Assembly (NCBI RefSeq): GCF_001638985.1 | Contig: NW_017265144.1 | Coordinates: forward strand, 620,001 to 684,000 | Source of the DNA: Phycomyces blakesleeanus NRRL 1555(-) | Lineage: Eukaryota > Mucoromycota > Mucoromycetes > Mucorales > Phycomycetaceae | Length of the DNA: 64,000 nucleotides | Direction: 5' to 3' | Shown here: one piece after another, positions 9,315-20,802 of the stretch | How the letters are laid out: every line of letters starts with the position of its first letter | Numbering within the stretch: position 1 is the stretch's first letter | Notes under the pieces: generated by a model | Seen by the model: the letters and a program-made list of their open reading frames with translations, nothing else | Told to the model about the DNA's origin: nothing | Databases searched by the model: none | Made by a program: the position numbers and the translations under genes

Positions 9315-12166
9315 TTCAATTTATAAAAAAATCTAAAAAGATCTCTGAAACACTAAGGCGTTTCTGAAACAAATAGCTACCCCGTCCAACGAACCGGTTT
9401 GTAAATCACCAAAGTTTTCCTAGCAGTGGTGATATTTTTTGAAACACTTGATTACCCCTACCCAATCGTTTTATAAAAAAAATATAAGGTTTCTCTAAAA
9501 CGCCACTCTTGCATGGACCGCATGACTGATATTCATCTCACTCTCCCCTTTTAATTTTATTTTCTAAAAATTATGAAATCTTCTCAAATTCTGTGATTTT
9601 GTGAGAATTTGCAACAGTAGCACTTTTCTTTTCAATAAATTGTACTGATACGCTACACTAATATTTGAAAATAGTTGGAGTAGACAGAATAAAAGATTAA
9701 AGAAAGGCAAAAAAAGGATAAAACATGTTCAGGATCAATTTGGTTAATCAGACTAATTTATGACTGTCCGCACCTTTTTTTAAAAAAAACAATTGTTCAA
9801 AATTGTGCTTATAATGCCGTCCCTATCATTAACTGGGAATCTTTTATTGTAAATTATTCTAGATTTTGCTCCCTAGCACACAGTTTTCATCAAATACATG
9901 CTCTTCTTTTCAACCAAAATGACACTTGAAGAATACTAGTTATTTAGAGTCGATTAAAAAATTGACCTTTTTTTGCCCTTTTCTTTGAACTTTTGGTCTG
10001 TCAACACCAACTGTTTTAAAATATTAGGGTAGCGTATCAGTACAATTTATTGAAAAGAAAAGTGCTACTGTTGCAAATTCTCACAAAATCACAGAATTTG
10101 AGAAGATTTCATAATTTTTAGAAAATAAAATTAAAAGGGGAGAGTGAGATGAATATCAGTCATGCGGTCCATGCAAGAGTGGCGTTTTAGAGAAACCTTA
10201 TATTTTTTTTATAAAACGATTGGGTAGGGGTAATCAAGTGTTTCAAAAAATATCACCACTGCTAGGAAAACTTTGGTGATTTACAAACCGGTTCGTTGGA
10301 CGGGGTAGCTATTTGTTTCAGAAACGCCTTAGTGTTTCAGAGATCTTTTTAGATTTTTTTATAAATTGAATTAGACGGGCTAGTTTTTTTTTACATATAT
10401 ATTTTATGCTTTTGTGAGACAAAAAAGGAGATACCTTCACCATTCATTTTGTTAACGAATCTAAATATATCCTAACATTTTCAGAATTGGTCAATACCCA
10501 AAAATCGTCCCGTTACTATTCGTTTATTAAAAAATCCAATGCTTTTCTAGACTCTTAGAAATAATTTCAACATATAATCAATCCTTCACTATTCGTTTTA
10601 TAAAACCAACCCCCCAAGACTCTCTTAACTCTAATTTCATAAATGCATAACTTACCCTTCCCCCCACTCTCTCACTCCCCCCTTTTAATTTTCTTTAAAA
10701 ATTACAAAATTTCTTAAAACTCTGTGATTTTATTAGAGAATCTGCGGCAGTAGCACTTTTACTTTCACTTTAACTTTCAATAAAAATGAAGCACTTGAAA
10801 AATAATAATATTTTCAAACACACTCTTCTTTTCTTAAGATGATTTTATTTTTTAAAATTATGTATGTGATTTCCATGCTCCAACTGATAAAAATTTAAAA
10901 ATTTAAAAATATATTGTTGTTAGAAATACTTTAATTATAGAAGAGTTTTTTAACGGCATTTTCCAAAAATCATTTAATTAATAAGCAAATTGAATTTAAA
11001 TACTACTTCTGCAGACACCCTAATCATTTTCTAATTCTTTGTTACTAATTACATACTTGTAGGTTAAAAAAACAAGAATCAGTTTAATCTTTAGAGCAAA
11101 TTTATAACCAAGATGAATAGAAAATAAATATACAGGTAAAGGGTGCTTATGGAACTCCTTATCGGAAAAGTTGTTTTTATTGAAACCATTTAAATATTGC
11201 TTTTTTTTAAAAAATAAATAAATAAATAATTTCGTAGATATACCAGAAAACTAGCTGGGAAGGAACAATGGCTCTTCCAAAATTCGGGTGAGACCGTCAA
11301 ACGAACTGCGAATAAACAATTGCTGATTCAGAGTTCAATTTTCCGTGGGCTCGTTCACATCAGAAAATTCATCGCCGTTCTCATCTGAAATACCAACTGG
11401 AACTTGTAAGATTATACTGATGAAGTTTGCAGAAGACTTGTGGTTTCGTCTGTGATAGTTTTAGAATGTATCTTATTAAGACCAGCTTCCAAGAGCTACA
11501 ATATATACTGCAAGTATTCCACACTCCAATGCAAGGTAGGGGGCTATCGATCTAATTGATACTGTGTAGTGTGTTTACCTGGGTAGCGAATTTCTAATTC
11601 AAGGAGAAATTGTAGAAGTCTGTACTGCTCGGCTTGGTTGGTTGACTTTGACGAAAAATGCCTCTTGTGGGCGAATTGTGCTTTAGGATTGTCACGGAGA
11701 GCGCAAAAGGTACGAACAGGGCAGAGACTAGCGGCTGCATGCTTCTAGATAATTATCGTCTTCCCTATTCTCCGTCCTTTCTGACTTTCTTTGGGTGCCA
11801 AAACATCAAAAGTGAGCGCACCAGATGTGAAGTTGACGGTGGCGGAAAACAACCGAAGTTTTGAGAAATCGGAAGGTCGTAGAAAGGTAGCCATGGCTAG
11901 AAGAAACGCTGACTTCTGTGATAGTGGGGGGGAGAGATGTACTCGTGGAGGAAACAGTTGATGCTATGTATAATAAAGTTGGTCCAATATTAACTGTGGG
12001 TTTGGTCTGTCGAAATCGAGTGTCTTTTGTATGGGAGACAAACAAAAAGAAAGTATATGTCTTCATACTACCGTATACTACTTGGTTAAATGTGTAACTT
12101 CAAAATGTCCATCCGATGATTCTTTATTGCTGCCAGACTATATACACAGGAATGGAAATACACCAG
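9315..12166 (+). repeat. direct duplicate, second copy (starts at scaffold gap)
   Basis: Second copy of 6347-9198. It contains the inner 352 bases of the palindrome left arm (9315-9666), the core in reverse orientation (9667-10019), the full right arm (10020-10849), and the same right flank with recombinase relic. It then continues into the unique sequence at 12167 that the first copy lacks. Confidence 0.85.
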
Positions 12167-12394
12167 GAAACTAACCAAATCTTGGGCGAAAAATTCTGTC
12201 GGAAAAACATCATGTTGAAGAGCCCAGGTGATGAACAGATGTTGACCTCTTTGGTACACACGGTTTGTCGGTGTATTAGTTAAAGAACCTTCTATAAGCA
12301 GGTTGAGTGCCTCCTCACTCAAACCTATCTCTTCATACTTGTGCCCGAGATCCTGAATACACCGAATTTTTAGGTCGGGTTCTTTAACAGCCAC
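11335..12394 (-). pseudogene. DIRS-like tyrosine recombinase relic
   Basis: Reading leftwards from 12394, the N-terminal 100 residues hold the core-binding signature of DIRS recombinases (GLSEEALNLLIEGS, YQRGQHLFITWALQ, then SLAAIKNHRMDILKLH). After frame changes, further blocks appear in order: SAFLLAMATFLRPSDFSKLR, CPVRTFCALRDNP, QPSRAVQTSTIS, and LALECGILAVYIVALGSWS, which matches the region with the catalytic-domain GNW motif. Several stops and shifts make it non-functional. In DIRS elements this enzyme integrates a circular DNA intermediate in place of a DDE integrase. The reverse-transcriptase fragment lies upstream on the same strand, as expected for the order RT then recombinase. Confidence 0.65.
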
Positions 12395-12809
12395 GGGATC
12401 TTGGGAGAAGCCAATATATGTCCTCGTCTCTCAGTATTATGGGCGAGTCTGTGGCTAATTGAAATGAGAGAGGATGTCATATAGTGCTCGGCCAAATCGG
12501 TGCTGATGTATTTGGGACTGATTCTAGGTTAGTATCTCAATATTAGGAAAAGTAGATACTGACTCTGATCCCCTGTTTGCAGGCTCCCTCTAGAATTGGT
12601 CAAATAATCTTTGTAAATAACCAAAGGACTACAGATCAACCGAAAGGAAATGCCCTGAAATGGTATGTCGAATCCTCCCGCTTGAACTGGAGGTAGTTCC
12701 GTGATGGTTCGTGAACCAGTATATAGAGGAAGGCGCCCGAGAGATTCAGAGATGTCAGAAAATCCTGCAGAAGAACCAACTTATATAGTTCTTGTAACGT
12801 CTCTATCTT
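12395..12809. mobile_element. degraded retroelement DNA between recombinase and RT relics
   Basis: No open frame. Part of it (GGTTAGTATCTCAATATTAGG, about 12532-12560; CTTGAACTGG and ATATAGAGGAAGGCGCCCGA, about 12682-12745) resembles the LTR-like family at 5028-5560. The body of the reverse transcriptase is not visible here, so it has been deleted or replaced. Confidence 0.4.
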
Positions 12810-13037
12810 TCAATGCGGAGCTGTTATGTGTTTGTTCTGGTTTTTCAGGTTGAACACTGGTCGGTGCCCACCATTTTGCTTTGGAATCACGAACATGGGA
12901 CTGGTGAAGCCTGGCGATTTCTTGGGCTCATTCTCTATCACACGTTTGTACATAAGTTCTGCGATTTCTTGGCGGAACAAGTGTCGTTCTTCATCGGAAT
13001 TAGGGGTTGTAGGCAAGCTGAAGCTGGAAAAGCTCAT
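12810..13037 (-). pseudogene. reverse transcriptase N-terminal fragment
   Basis: 75 residues resembling the start of a Ty3/DIRS-type reverse transcriptase: an acidic helix (RQEIAELMYKRVIEN), then SPGFTSPMFVIPKQNGGHRP and VFNLKNQNK, the well-known block before the first catalytic motifs. The catalytic palm (YxDD region) is missing. It shares strand and order with the DIRS recombinase relic and is probably part of the same element. Its right end abuts the truncated F-box pseudogene at about 13060. Confidence 0.65.
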
Positions 13038-13066
13038 GAAAGTTTGAAATTAAGATACCATTAAGG

Positions 13067-14579
13067 TACAAAGAAACAAACAGCGAAGGTCTTACTTGAA
13101 TTTATAAATGCATGCAACATGCTCCAATAATTATAAATAATCAAGTATGGAGATGGTTATAGCAATTGATTTAGGGTGGACGATTTTGACAACATGCACC
13201 AAAGCTTGGAAACCCTATCGTTTATAAAGGCTGAAATATATCTCAACCCTGACTTTTCGACTACATTTGATACAATCACAAATATAAGGCCAGTATTTTC
13301 CATGACATACTTATATATAAGCTCGAACCAATTCGAAAACCATGACGGTGAATTTAGTAGAAACCAGAATGAATAGAATCCTTTATAGCTATACTATTTT
13401 GGCTACAAGTATCCAAACCTGCATTCTCTAAAGCTAAAAGCCACAGAAATATGTTCTAATCCAATAAGTTCTGACGATATGCAAAAAATGATATCTCTTT
13501 TTCAATCCGAACCAAACGCATTTTAACACCTTGAAACATTCAAACTCACTTCGAACAGATATTTCGAGTCTTCTGGCCTTATTTTATGGTAACCGATGTC
13601 TGCATTAAGAGTTTCTCTTAAGCATTTGATACTGGATGCAACATATAGCAATGGATTAGACGATTCAGACCCAATAGATTCCAGCAGCATTATTCAATCC
13701 TTTTCTGAAACACTCGAGAGACTTTCGGCTACAGGGTTTTTGTATAACAATAAGAATGAAGGTGTGCCTTTGGAACTATCTTCTTACTATTTGTTTTTGA
13801 CAAATCTTTCCATATGTGGCAGCAATGTATCCCATAATCTTAATAATCTATTGGACAGATGTGCGGCACTCGAGAAACTGAAATTTCACGGTGGAACATT
13901 GTTCACTAATCGATACATGACAAACGAGGACTCAAAACAGAAAAAGTATAACGGACTGCAGATTTTGACTTTACGTAAATGATCTGTAGTCGCTGAAGTA
14001 TGCAATTACCTCTCTTGCATATGTAGAAGCGTGAATAATATGAGCTTGGATACTGTGTTCATTGAGGGATCTATTTGTGAAAAAACCGGATACCTGCTGG
14101 TCGATATGTCACATACTTTCTTAAAGACTTTGAATATCAGTAAGCTTCGATATGGAACATCAAACCAAGGAATGTATCAAGATGTTGTTATCAGTCTGAC
14201 ACTCCTGCCTCAATTAAACGACAATTCATTGTCGGATGAAAATAACGAAAGAAAAGAAAAGGAGATGTACTCAGAGTGCCCTATGGTAGAAAATCACTAA
14301 ATTAGCTGGTTCTATACATATGGGTACTATGAATATTTTGGGGATCATGGCGTAAAGAGCTTAGAACTTACTAGGAAAGGGGCCAATGCCGCACTTGAAT
14401 ACTATCAAAACTTTGAGTCGATAAAAATCAGTTAAACGTTAGAAGATGCTAGCTTGTATAATGAAAAACCCTCCGAAATGAGCAAAAATCACGAACTTGA
14501 CAAAGAGTATAGCGAATTGAAATTTGGCAAGATCGAAGCTGTTCAAGTTATATGTGTATCAGACGATGATTTACTATAG
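13067..14579 (+). pseudogene. F-box/LRR family pseudogene, N-terminus lost, many nonsense codons
   Basis: Closest visible relative is the intact gene 15472-17400: from 13067 on, DNA can be aligned base for base with 15890-17398. The first ~140 codons, including the F-box, are gone at the junction with retroelement DNA. All long open segments (13176-13376, 13596-13982, 14031-14300) lie in one frame, yet at least eight in-frame stops interrupt it. Several correspond to CAA in the paralog becoming TAA (13128, 13134), TGG becoming TAG (in the LWLYYFGYKYP block, twice) and CAG becoming TAA. The end of the family motif (ELKFGKIEAVQVI) is preserved just before TAG at about 14577. Confidence 0.85.
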
Positions 14580-15230
14580 ATAATAGGCTGTATAATAGTA
14601 TCTGTTCAAAATAAGATAAAAGATAAAATAAACCCTAAATTTACATGAATAATACACTGCAAGTTTAATTTCGAGCGCAACAAGGCAAGATATAAACGGT
14701 GAATGAGCAAAGTCATAAAACCAGGGCACATAGTCTGATTAATAAAATATCTAACTTTGGTCTGTTCAGTTATGTACATAAAAATAATGAGGTAACTATT
14801 CTGACTTGGATTGTACATTTGAATTTGCAATCTCACAACATAGGTTAGTGAACTCTTCTTGTGCACTCTTCAATTGTTCCGTGGCTATTATTGATATATT
14901 ATAAAAAAAATGACATCTGTAGTTGCACACAGAAACAAAATTGGTCTCGGTTGACTGTCATTCATTTTTACATCCCCGAGTTTGTCTTCTTTTTTGTCTG
15001 CACTTAGAAAAAGGATAATGTGTTACAAAAGCAGAATTAACAAGGTGCTAGTTTATTGGATACTCACGGTACAATACTTTTAATAAAAGCAAAAATGAAA
15101 ATGCAGCAGCCTGAGCTGAAGATAGCAATTTGATCTTGAGTATATTCATACATGAGCATGCTCTTTCGACACCACTTGTATACTAACAATATCTTTTATC
15201 TTCAATTATTTTTGTGTAAGAAATTGATGC
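14580..15230. other. 3' flank of pseudogene and distal upstream region of the F-box gene at 15472
   Basis: 14580-14760 carries the cluster's conserved 3' flank (AATAGGCTGTATAATAG, then sequence like the 3' flanks at 1.99-2.15, 24.2, 27.7 and 30.6 kb in reverse). From about 14890 it resembles the distal upstream region of other copies (GACATCTGTAGTTGCACA, TTTGTCTTC). No other gene seen; the open frame 14606-14866 on the minus strand is not supported. Confidence 0.5.
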
Positions 15231-15297
15231 GCCTTGTACATCTTTATAGTTACCTCAATGATTCAAATGTAACCAGAATTGTAACTCACATGATCAG
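15231..15297 (+). promoter_or_regulatory. conserved upstream block of the F-box cluster (copy at gene 15472)
   Basis: TGCGCCTTGTACATCTTTAT, then AGTTACCTCAATGATTCAAA and TGTAACCAGAATTGTAACTC, the plus-strand equivalent of the block at 4248-4316. It ends about 175 bases before ATG 15472. A pyrimidine tract (TCTCTCTCTCTCTTTC, about 15425-15460) and CTATATAATT lie just before the start codon, as in the sister genes. Confidence 0.55.
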
Positions 15298-15471
15298 TTT
15301 GGCGCAGTAATTTCTGCTAGCTTTCGATTGTAATTTTATTGATATGTATATATTTGTTTTTTTTTTCGGGTTTATACCCTTAATAAACAATACAAAAAAA
15401 TCGGTTTTAACTCTACCTCCCATCTTTCTCTCTCTCTCTTTCTCTCTCTTTCCCTCTATATAATTATTTTT

Positions 15472-17400
15472 ATGAAAGCATCAGAGCTTCCATTCGAAAT
15501 TCTTACGCAGATTGCTCATAAAGTCCGGGCAAAAGACAGGCGCTCATGTGCTCTTACGTGCAAGGGATGGAGATACCCGTTTCAAAAGGCCCTATGGAAA
15601 AACATATATATTCATGACTGTGATAGCTTGGAAAATCTTATCGACATGGTTAAAGTCTCCCAAAGTACATCCATATTTCGCGGCCCCTGGGTTTACAGTC
15701 TACACGTAAATTATTATTGCTCTGCGCCAGAAATATTAGCGATACAATTCTCTGAATTATTCAGATACCTACCAAACCTGAAGCGCCTGCATTTAAACGG
15801 TGAAATATATAAATATATTTACACAGATACAACAAGATCAGACAACGTATGGAATTCTCTGGAAATTTTGATAGTAAACTACAGCGCATATACAGAAAGA
15901 CAATCAACAAAAGAACTACCTGAATTTATAAATACATGTAACATGCTCCAACAATTACAAATAATTAAGTACGGAGATGGTTTTCGCTTGGAGTTCGGTG
16001 TGGAGGACTTTAACAACATGCACCAAAACTTGCAAAGCCTATCGTTTATTGACGCTGAAATGTATCTCAGTTCTGACTTTTTGACTACACTGAACACAAT
16101 TCCATATACGACGCCGGCACTTTCCGTGACGTCCCTGGATATAAACTCGAAAAAATACGAAAACCATGACGGTGAATTTAGTAGAAACTGGAACGAATGG
16201 AATCCTTTATGGCTATACTATTTTGGCTACAAGTATCCAAACTTGCGATATCTAAAGCTAGAAGCTACGGACATGTGCTCTGATGCGATAAGCTCAGACG
16301 AGAGGCAAACAATGATATCTCTTTTTCGATCCAACCCCAACGCATTTCAGCACCTTGAAACATTTGATCTCACTACCGACAGATATTTCGAGTCTTCCGA
16401 TCTTATTTTATGGGAATTGCTTTGTGCATTAAGAGTTCCTCTTAAGCATTTGTCATTGGATGCAACAAATAATTACGCAGTAGACGATTCAAACCCAGTG
16501 GATTTCAGCAGAATTATACAATCCTTTTCTGAAACACTCGAGACTCTTTCTCTTACAGGGTTTTTATATAGAGAGGTGGACCAGAATTCAGTCATGGAAA
16601 TACCCTCTTACTGCCCGTTTTTGACGAACCTTTGCATCAGCGGCAGCGATGTGTCGCTTTATATAGATGACATATTGGACAGATGTGTGGCCCTCAAACA
16701 GCTAGAAATTTGTGGTGGAAGATTGTTAATTAAGTCAAGAACGACAACTGAAGAGACAGATCAGCATCAGCATAGCCTTCGATCTTTGACATTGGAGAAA
16801 TGCTCTATAGCGCCTGAAGTACTTACTTGCATCTCTTTCAGATGTAGAAATCTGAAACGTATGGATTTGAGGTCTTTGTGGATTGGCGAATCTGTTTGCG
16901 AAAAAACCGGATGTTTGTTAATCGACATGTCACATACTTTCTTAAAGACTTTGAAAATTGGCCAGGTTCAATTCCACGGATCAGACCGAGTACATAGTTA
17001 TGACGATTGGGCCAGTCTGGTACTCGTATCTGAATTACATGACAATCCGCTGTCAAATGAAAGGGACACAATAAAAAGAACAGAAATAGATTCAAACTAC
17101 CCGAGAACAGAATGTAACAATATCACATGGCTCTACACATATAATGATATGGAATATACTGGGGAAGAGACCCTAAGCACTACAGAAATTTCAAAGGATG
17201 AAGCCAATATTGCGATTGAATACTATAAAAACTTTCAATCCAACCAAATCGATGCGATTTCAATTGATGACAGCTCGTATAATGGAGACGACCTGACTGA
17301 CGCCTGGAAGTATGAACTTTACAAAGGTTACGCCGAACTAAGATTTGGCAAAATTCAATACCGTCCTTATATATGTGAATCAGATTTTGTCGAGCGTTAG
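15472..17400 (+). CDS. F-box protein with leucine-rich-repeat-like body (intact copy 2)
   Basis: Uninterrupted 642-residue gene. The F-box is at residues 3-45 (ELPFEILTQIAHKVRAKD, CALTCKGWRYPFQKALW). The family body follows with LPNLKRLHL, LWLYYFGYKYPNLRYLKL, NPNAFQHLETF, LCALRVPLKHLSLDAT, LDRCVALKQLEI, CEKTGCLLIDMSHTFLKTLK and YKGYAELRFGKIQ. Predicted role is substrate adaptor of an SCF ubiquitin ligase; substrate unknown. Start chosen by the F-box and by the pyrimidine-rich leader directly upstream, which is shared with the other intact copies. Immediately after TAG comes the cluster's 3' motif (AAATAGGCTGTATAATAGGC). It is the only intact member on the plus strand. Confidence 0.87.
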   Translation: MKASELPFEILTQIAHKVRAKDRRSCALTCKGWRYPFQKALWKNIYIHDCDSLENLIDMVKVSQSTSIFRGPWVYSLHVNYYCSAPEILAIQFSELFRYLPNLKRLHLNGEIYKYIYTDTTRSDNVWNSLEILIVNYSAYTERQSTKELPEFINTCNMLQQLQIIKYGDGFRLEFGVEDFNNMHQNLQSLSFIDAEMYLSSDFLTTLNTIPYTTPALSVTSLDINSKKYENHDGEFSRNWNEWNPLWLYYFGYKYPNLRYLKLEATDMCSDAISSDERQTMISLFRSNPNAFQHLETFDLTTDRYFESSDLILWELLCALRVPLKHLSLDATNNYAVDDSNPVDFSRIIQSFSETLETLSLTGFLYREVDQNSVMEIPSYCPFLTNLCISGSDVSLYIDDILDRCVALKQLEICGGRLLIKSRTTTEETDQHQHSLRSLTLEKCSIAPEVLTCISFRCRNLKRMDLRSLWIGESVCEKTGCLLIDMSHTFLKTLKIGQVQFHGSDRVHSYDDWASLVLVSELHDNPLSNERDTIKRTEIDSNYPRTECNNITWLYTYNDMEYTGEETLSTTEISKDEANIAIEYYKNFQSNQIDAISIDDSSYNGDDLTDAWKYELYKGYAELRFGKIQYRPYICESDFVER

Positions 17401-19590
17401 TAAATAGGCTGTATAATAGGCCCTTTTAAAAAATGAAATGAAATGAATTAGAAAATAAAGTAAAAACCAAATTTATATAAATTATATATTGTATTGTTCT
17501 CATTCCTTTGTTATCCTGTAAAGTGACATGCGTATATATAAGATATACACCTACAGACTGAATACTTTCACATTGTTCTTTTATATTCTCATAAGAAAAC
17601 TTAAAGTATATTTATATATATAAAAACAAGGTAGCCAAGTTCATAATTTATAATGGTTATTTATTATTTTGATTGCTTTAGTATATTCAATATCACTTTC
17701 TTTGTCAATCTTCACTCCATAATATATAAATCTGTCATGTATCGTAGGTCTCCCTTCAATTAGTTACACTACTCTTTGCCTCTCTCAATCCTTTGGTAGC
17801 CTTGAGATTCTGAGTCCACGCAAAATCCAAGTCTTTCTACAATTTTGTTGGCTCATTCCATCCCTCCAGCAAATACGTCTACGCTTTCACTCTCCATTCT
17901 ATGAATCCGTTCCTACCTTGTGTCATTGATCTGTTCTCCCTCCTGTCTACCATCTGATCCACTCTATACCTTCTTTCCCCACCTTTCCAGTCCTCCCTGT
18001 GTTTTCTCCGCCACCGCTCTTTCGCTTTGTTTTTCAATACTTTCAATTATATATCCCAATATCGGCATGCCAGTGAATTGTCGGTGGCGTCCTGTCTGGC
18101 GCTTCTTCTCAATTATATACGGTACCCAGTCTCATCTTCTTATGTCATTCCTCGGGAGTTTCGGTACCATGACAATATATCAAGTATATATTTTCACGAC
18201 TCTCTTTCACCTCCTTTTCTTCGCCTAGCAATGTCTCCCTTGTCTAAAGGGCACCATATTTCCAGGCTATCCGTTCAAGGTACTGACCGTTCTGTTATAT
18301 GCTTACATCTTATCTCCATATGTCTCCTATTTTATGATACCCGATTTGGCCCATTCTTTCTCTTCTTCTACAGGCCTCTCTTTTTGCTCCTTCTTTCATC
18401 CAATTTTTTTCTTCACAATCTTTCCATATCCCCCGTGCAAACACCGTGCCTAAGCGTCGTCCTAGCTCCTACACACTTACCTTTGTACAGTGGAAACTAA
18501 TCCGGTCTTTACCTCTCTCTCACATCTCTTGCGGAAGCTTGCTGCACCGTATTATCCCCACCATCTTTGTAATCCCAGAATACCACCTATTCCTGTATCC
18601 CCTCTAGACACCAAAATACCCAAACACCTTATGACACCTATTCTAAAGTATGACCAATTTTGAAGATAGTGCTCTCCCAGTGGCTTCCTCTTTTCCTGTG
18701 TTTCCTCCAGCAGTTGTCTCCTCTATTTCCAACGTGTTACTTCCAAATATAAGACACCTTCTTCACAGCTACCAAATCCTCGAATCGTTTCACGGGCAGT
18801 TTGGGGTGGGTATTGGGCTTATTTTTTTAACGATGTGCCTTTTCTACTTTTACCGTCACTGCTGCTGCACATGCTCTACTATATACCTGTCTTGATCAAG
18901 CACACTTGAATTGATCTTAAGATATTCTTCATTTTCTTCCCTTTTCCTTTCTCAATTCACTATAGTCAGTTTTGTATCACATACACCATACATACCCTTC
19001 TGTCAATTTTATTTAATCCTCCCATAATCTTGAGGCTTTCTAAGACACTCCTAACACCGCCGATCATTATGATTCGTTACTGGGTAGAAATATACGCTGA
19101 ATGATGAATTTACTTACTGTGGATTGAAGTGACTTGAAAAAGTAATAGGGAACTGGGCGAGACGAAGGACATGCCACAGAGTAGCGAGAATGAGCATGTT
19201 AATATCGTTGATCGACTACAGATCGAGAGGAAAAATGTGAGTTAATTCTGAGAAAGATGCAGAGGGTGGTAAGAAACTGGCTGACGGCGTGGTTGCGTTA
19301 GACAGGGGATTGAAATAGAGGATACCCTAAATATATCGCGGGTTTTGGCGAAGGCCAACCACACCAAGCCGGGATTCCTTCTTGTTAAAGAAGAACATTC
19401 CACTGATGGAGGGAATTACTCGAGAAGAATATTTCATAAGTTTTGTGCATATTAAGACGAGCATTCGAGGGCCAAACATTGAGTTTTAGGTGGTTTTGTG
19501 GTCGAGTGATGTCCGCAAGGTTAAGCATCCAATCACATCATTGACATGTGCCAGTACTTTAAGAGCCAGTGGAAAGTTTGAGCAGTGTAA
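17401..19590. other. long gene-poor tract, origin unresolved
   Basis: 17401-17700 is 3' flank of the F-box gene. From about 17750 to 19100 the plus strand is pyrimidine-rich and less AT-rich than its surroundings, with overlapping open frames (17920-18228, 18027-18500, 18650-18895) that show no domain. 19130-19590 also has a different base composition (GAAGGCCAACCACACCAAGC, about 19350). This may be a decayed mobile element, but I find no recognisable reverse transcriptase, transposase or repeat boundary in it. Confidence 0.35.
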
Positions 19591-19930
19591 GGTAAGCTCT
19601 AGAAATGTGTGACAAGCGAGAATAGAGAGAACAAAGGATTCGAGAGTAAAGTTGAGAAGGACCGAAGAGAGGAGATCGCCCTGATCGGTTTGGTAGTGGA
19701 GGAAGCCATGTTTTTTTTGTAATTGAAAGACAGTGCAGAGCTTAAGATCATCCCCAGCAGTTACATTTAAATTCAGTTTTACACAAAATATATGTACTTT
19801 AGCAAATGTAGCAAAAGAAAAGTAACCCCAGCAGTTACATTTTCGAAAACATTTAATGAATTCTTTTGGTCATTTTTACCATCTGCTCAATATATTCCTA
19901 TATAATATTCTTAGAAATAATTACCAGTGA
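19590..19930. repeat. repeat shared with 5400-5710 (left flank of the palindrome family)
   Basis: GAATAGAGAGAACAAAGGAT, GATTCGAGAGTAAAGTTGAG, GAAGCCATGTTTTTTTTG and TAATTGAAAGA match 5410-5510 with divergence. Then CAGTTACATTT and CATCTGCTCAATATATTCC match 5637-5705. In both places the palindromic element follows within about 200 bases, so flank and palindrome appear to have spread or duplicated together. Confidence 0.55.
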
Positions 19931-20014
19931 AGAAGAGTATATTTGATAGTATAATTATTATTTAAATAGTTATTTTTGTATTGAACTAATATTTGGCCCT
20001 CCATTTTTTTACTG

Positions 20015-20802
20015 TTTTCAAATACTAGTATAGCTTATCAGCACTTAATTTATTGAAAATAAAAAGTGCTACTGCTGCAGATTCTCTAATAAAATCACAG
20101 AGTTTTAAGAAATTCTGTAATTTTTAAAGAAAATTAAAAGGGGGGAGTGAGAGAGTGGGGGGAAGGGTAAGTTATGCATTTATGAAATTAGAGTTAAGAG
20201 AGTCTTGGGGGGTTGGTTTTATAAAACGAATAGTGAAGGATTGATTATTTGTTGAAATTATTTCTAAGAGTCTAGAAAAGCATTGGATTTTTTAAAAATC
20301 GAATAGTAACGGGGCGATTTTTGGGTATTGACCAATTCTGAAAATGTTAGGATATATTTAGATCCGTTAACAAAATGAATGGTGAAGGTATCTCCTTTTT
20401 TGCCTCACAAAAGCATAGAATTTATATGTAAAAAAAAACTAGCCCGTCTAATTCATTTTATAATAAAATCTAAAAAATTCTCTGAAACACTAAGGCGTTT
20501 CTGAAACAAATAGCTACCCCGTCCAACGAACCGGTTTGTAAATCACCAAAGTTTTCCTAGCCGTGGTGATATTTTTTGAAACACTTGATTACCCCTACCC
20601 AATCATTTTATAAAAAATATAAGGTTTCTCTAAAACGCCACTCTTGCATAGACCGCATGACTGATATTCATCTCACTCCCCCCTTTTAATTTTATTTTTT
20701 AAAAATTATGAAATCTTCTCAAATTCTGTGATTTTGTGAGAATTTGCAACAGTAGCACTTTTCTTTTCAATGAATTGTACTGATACGCTACCCTAATATT
20801 TT
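20015..20802 (+). repeat. palindromic element copy 3, single arm unit
   Basis: Diverged copy of the left arm (AAAAGTGCTACTGCTGCAGA, GGGGGGAGTGAGAGAGTG, GAACCGGTTTGTAAATCACC). Here the unit starts with TTTTCAAATACTAGTATAGC, the same terminal sequence found at the inner end of the arms. This shows that one arm is a complete inverted-repeat element of about 790 bases. Confidence 0.75.

Noticed and set aside
9063..9336. Frames running through the N gap (9063-9326, 9148-9336)
   Set aside because: They translate unknown bases and have no meaning.
17920..18895. Overlapping plus-strand frames as a possible membrane protein or LINE relic
   Set aside because: Pyrimidine-rich composition explains the hydrophobic translations; no domain, splice pattern or reverse-transcriptase motif found on either strand.
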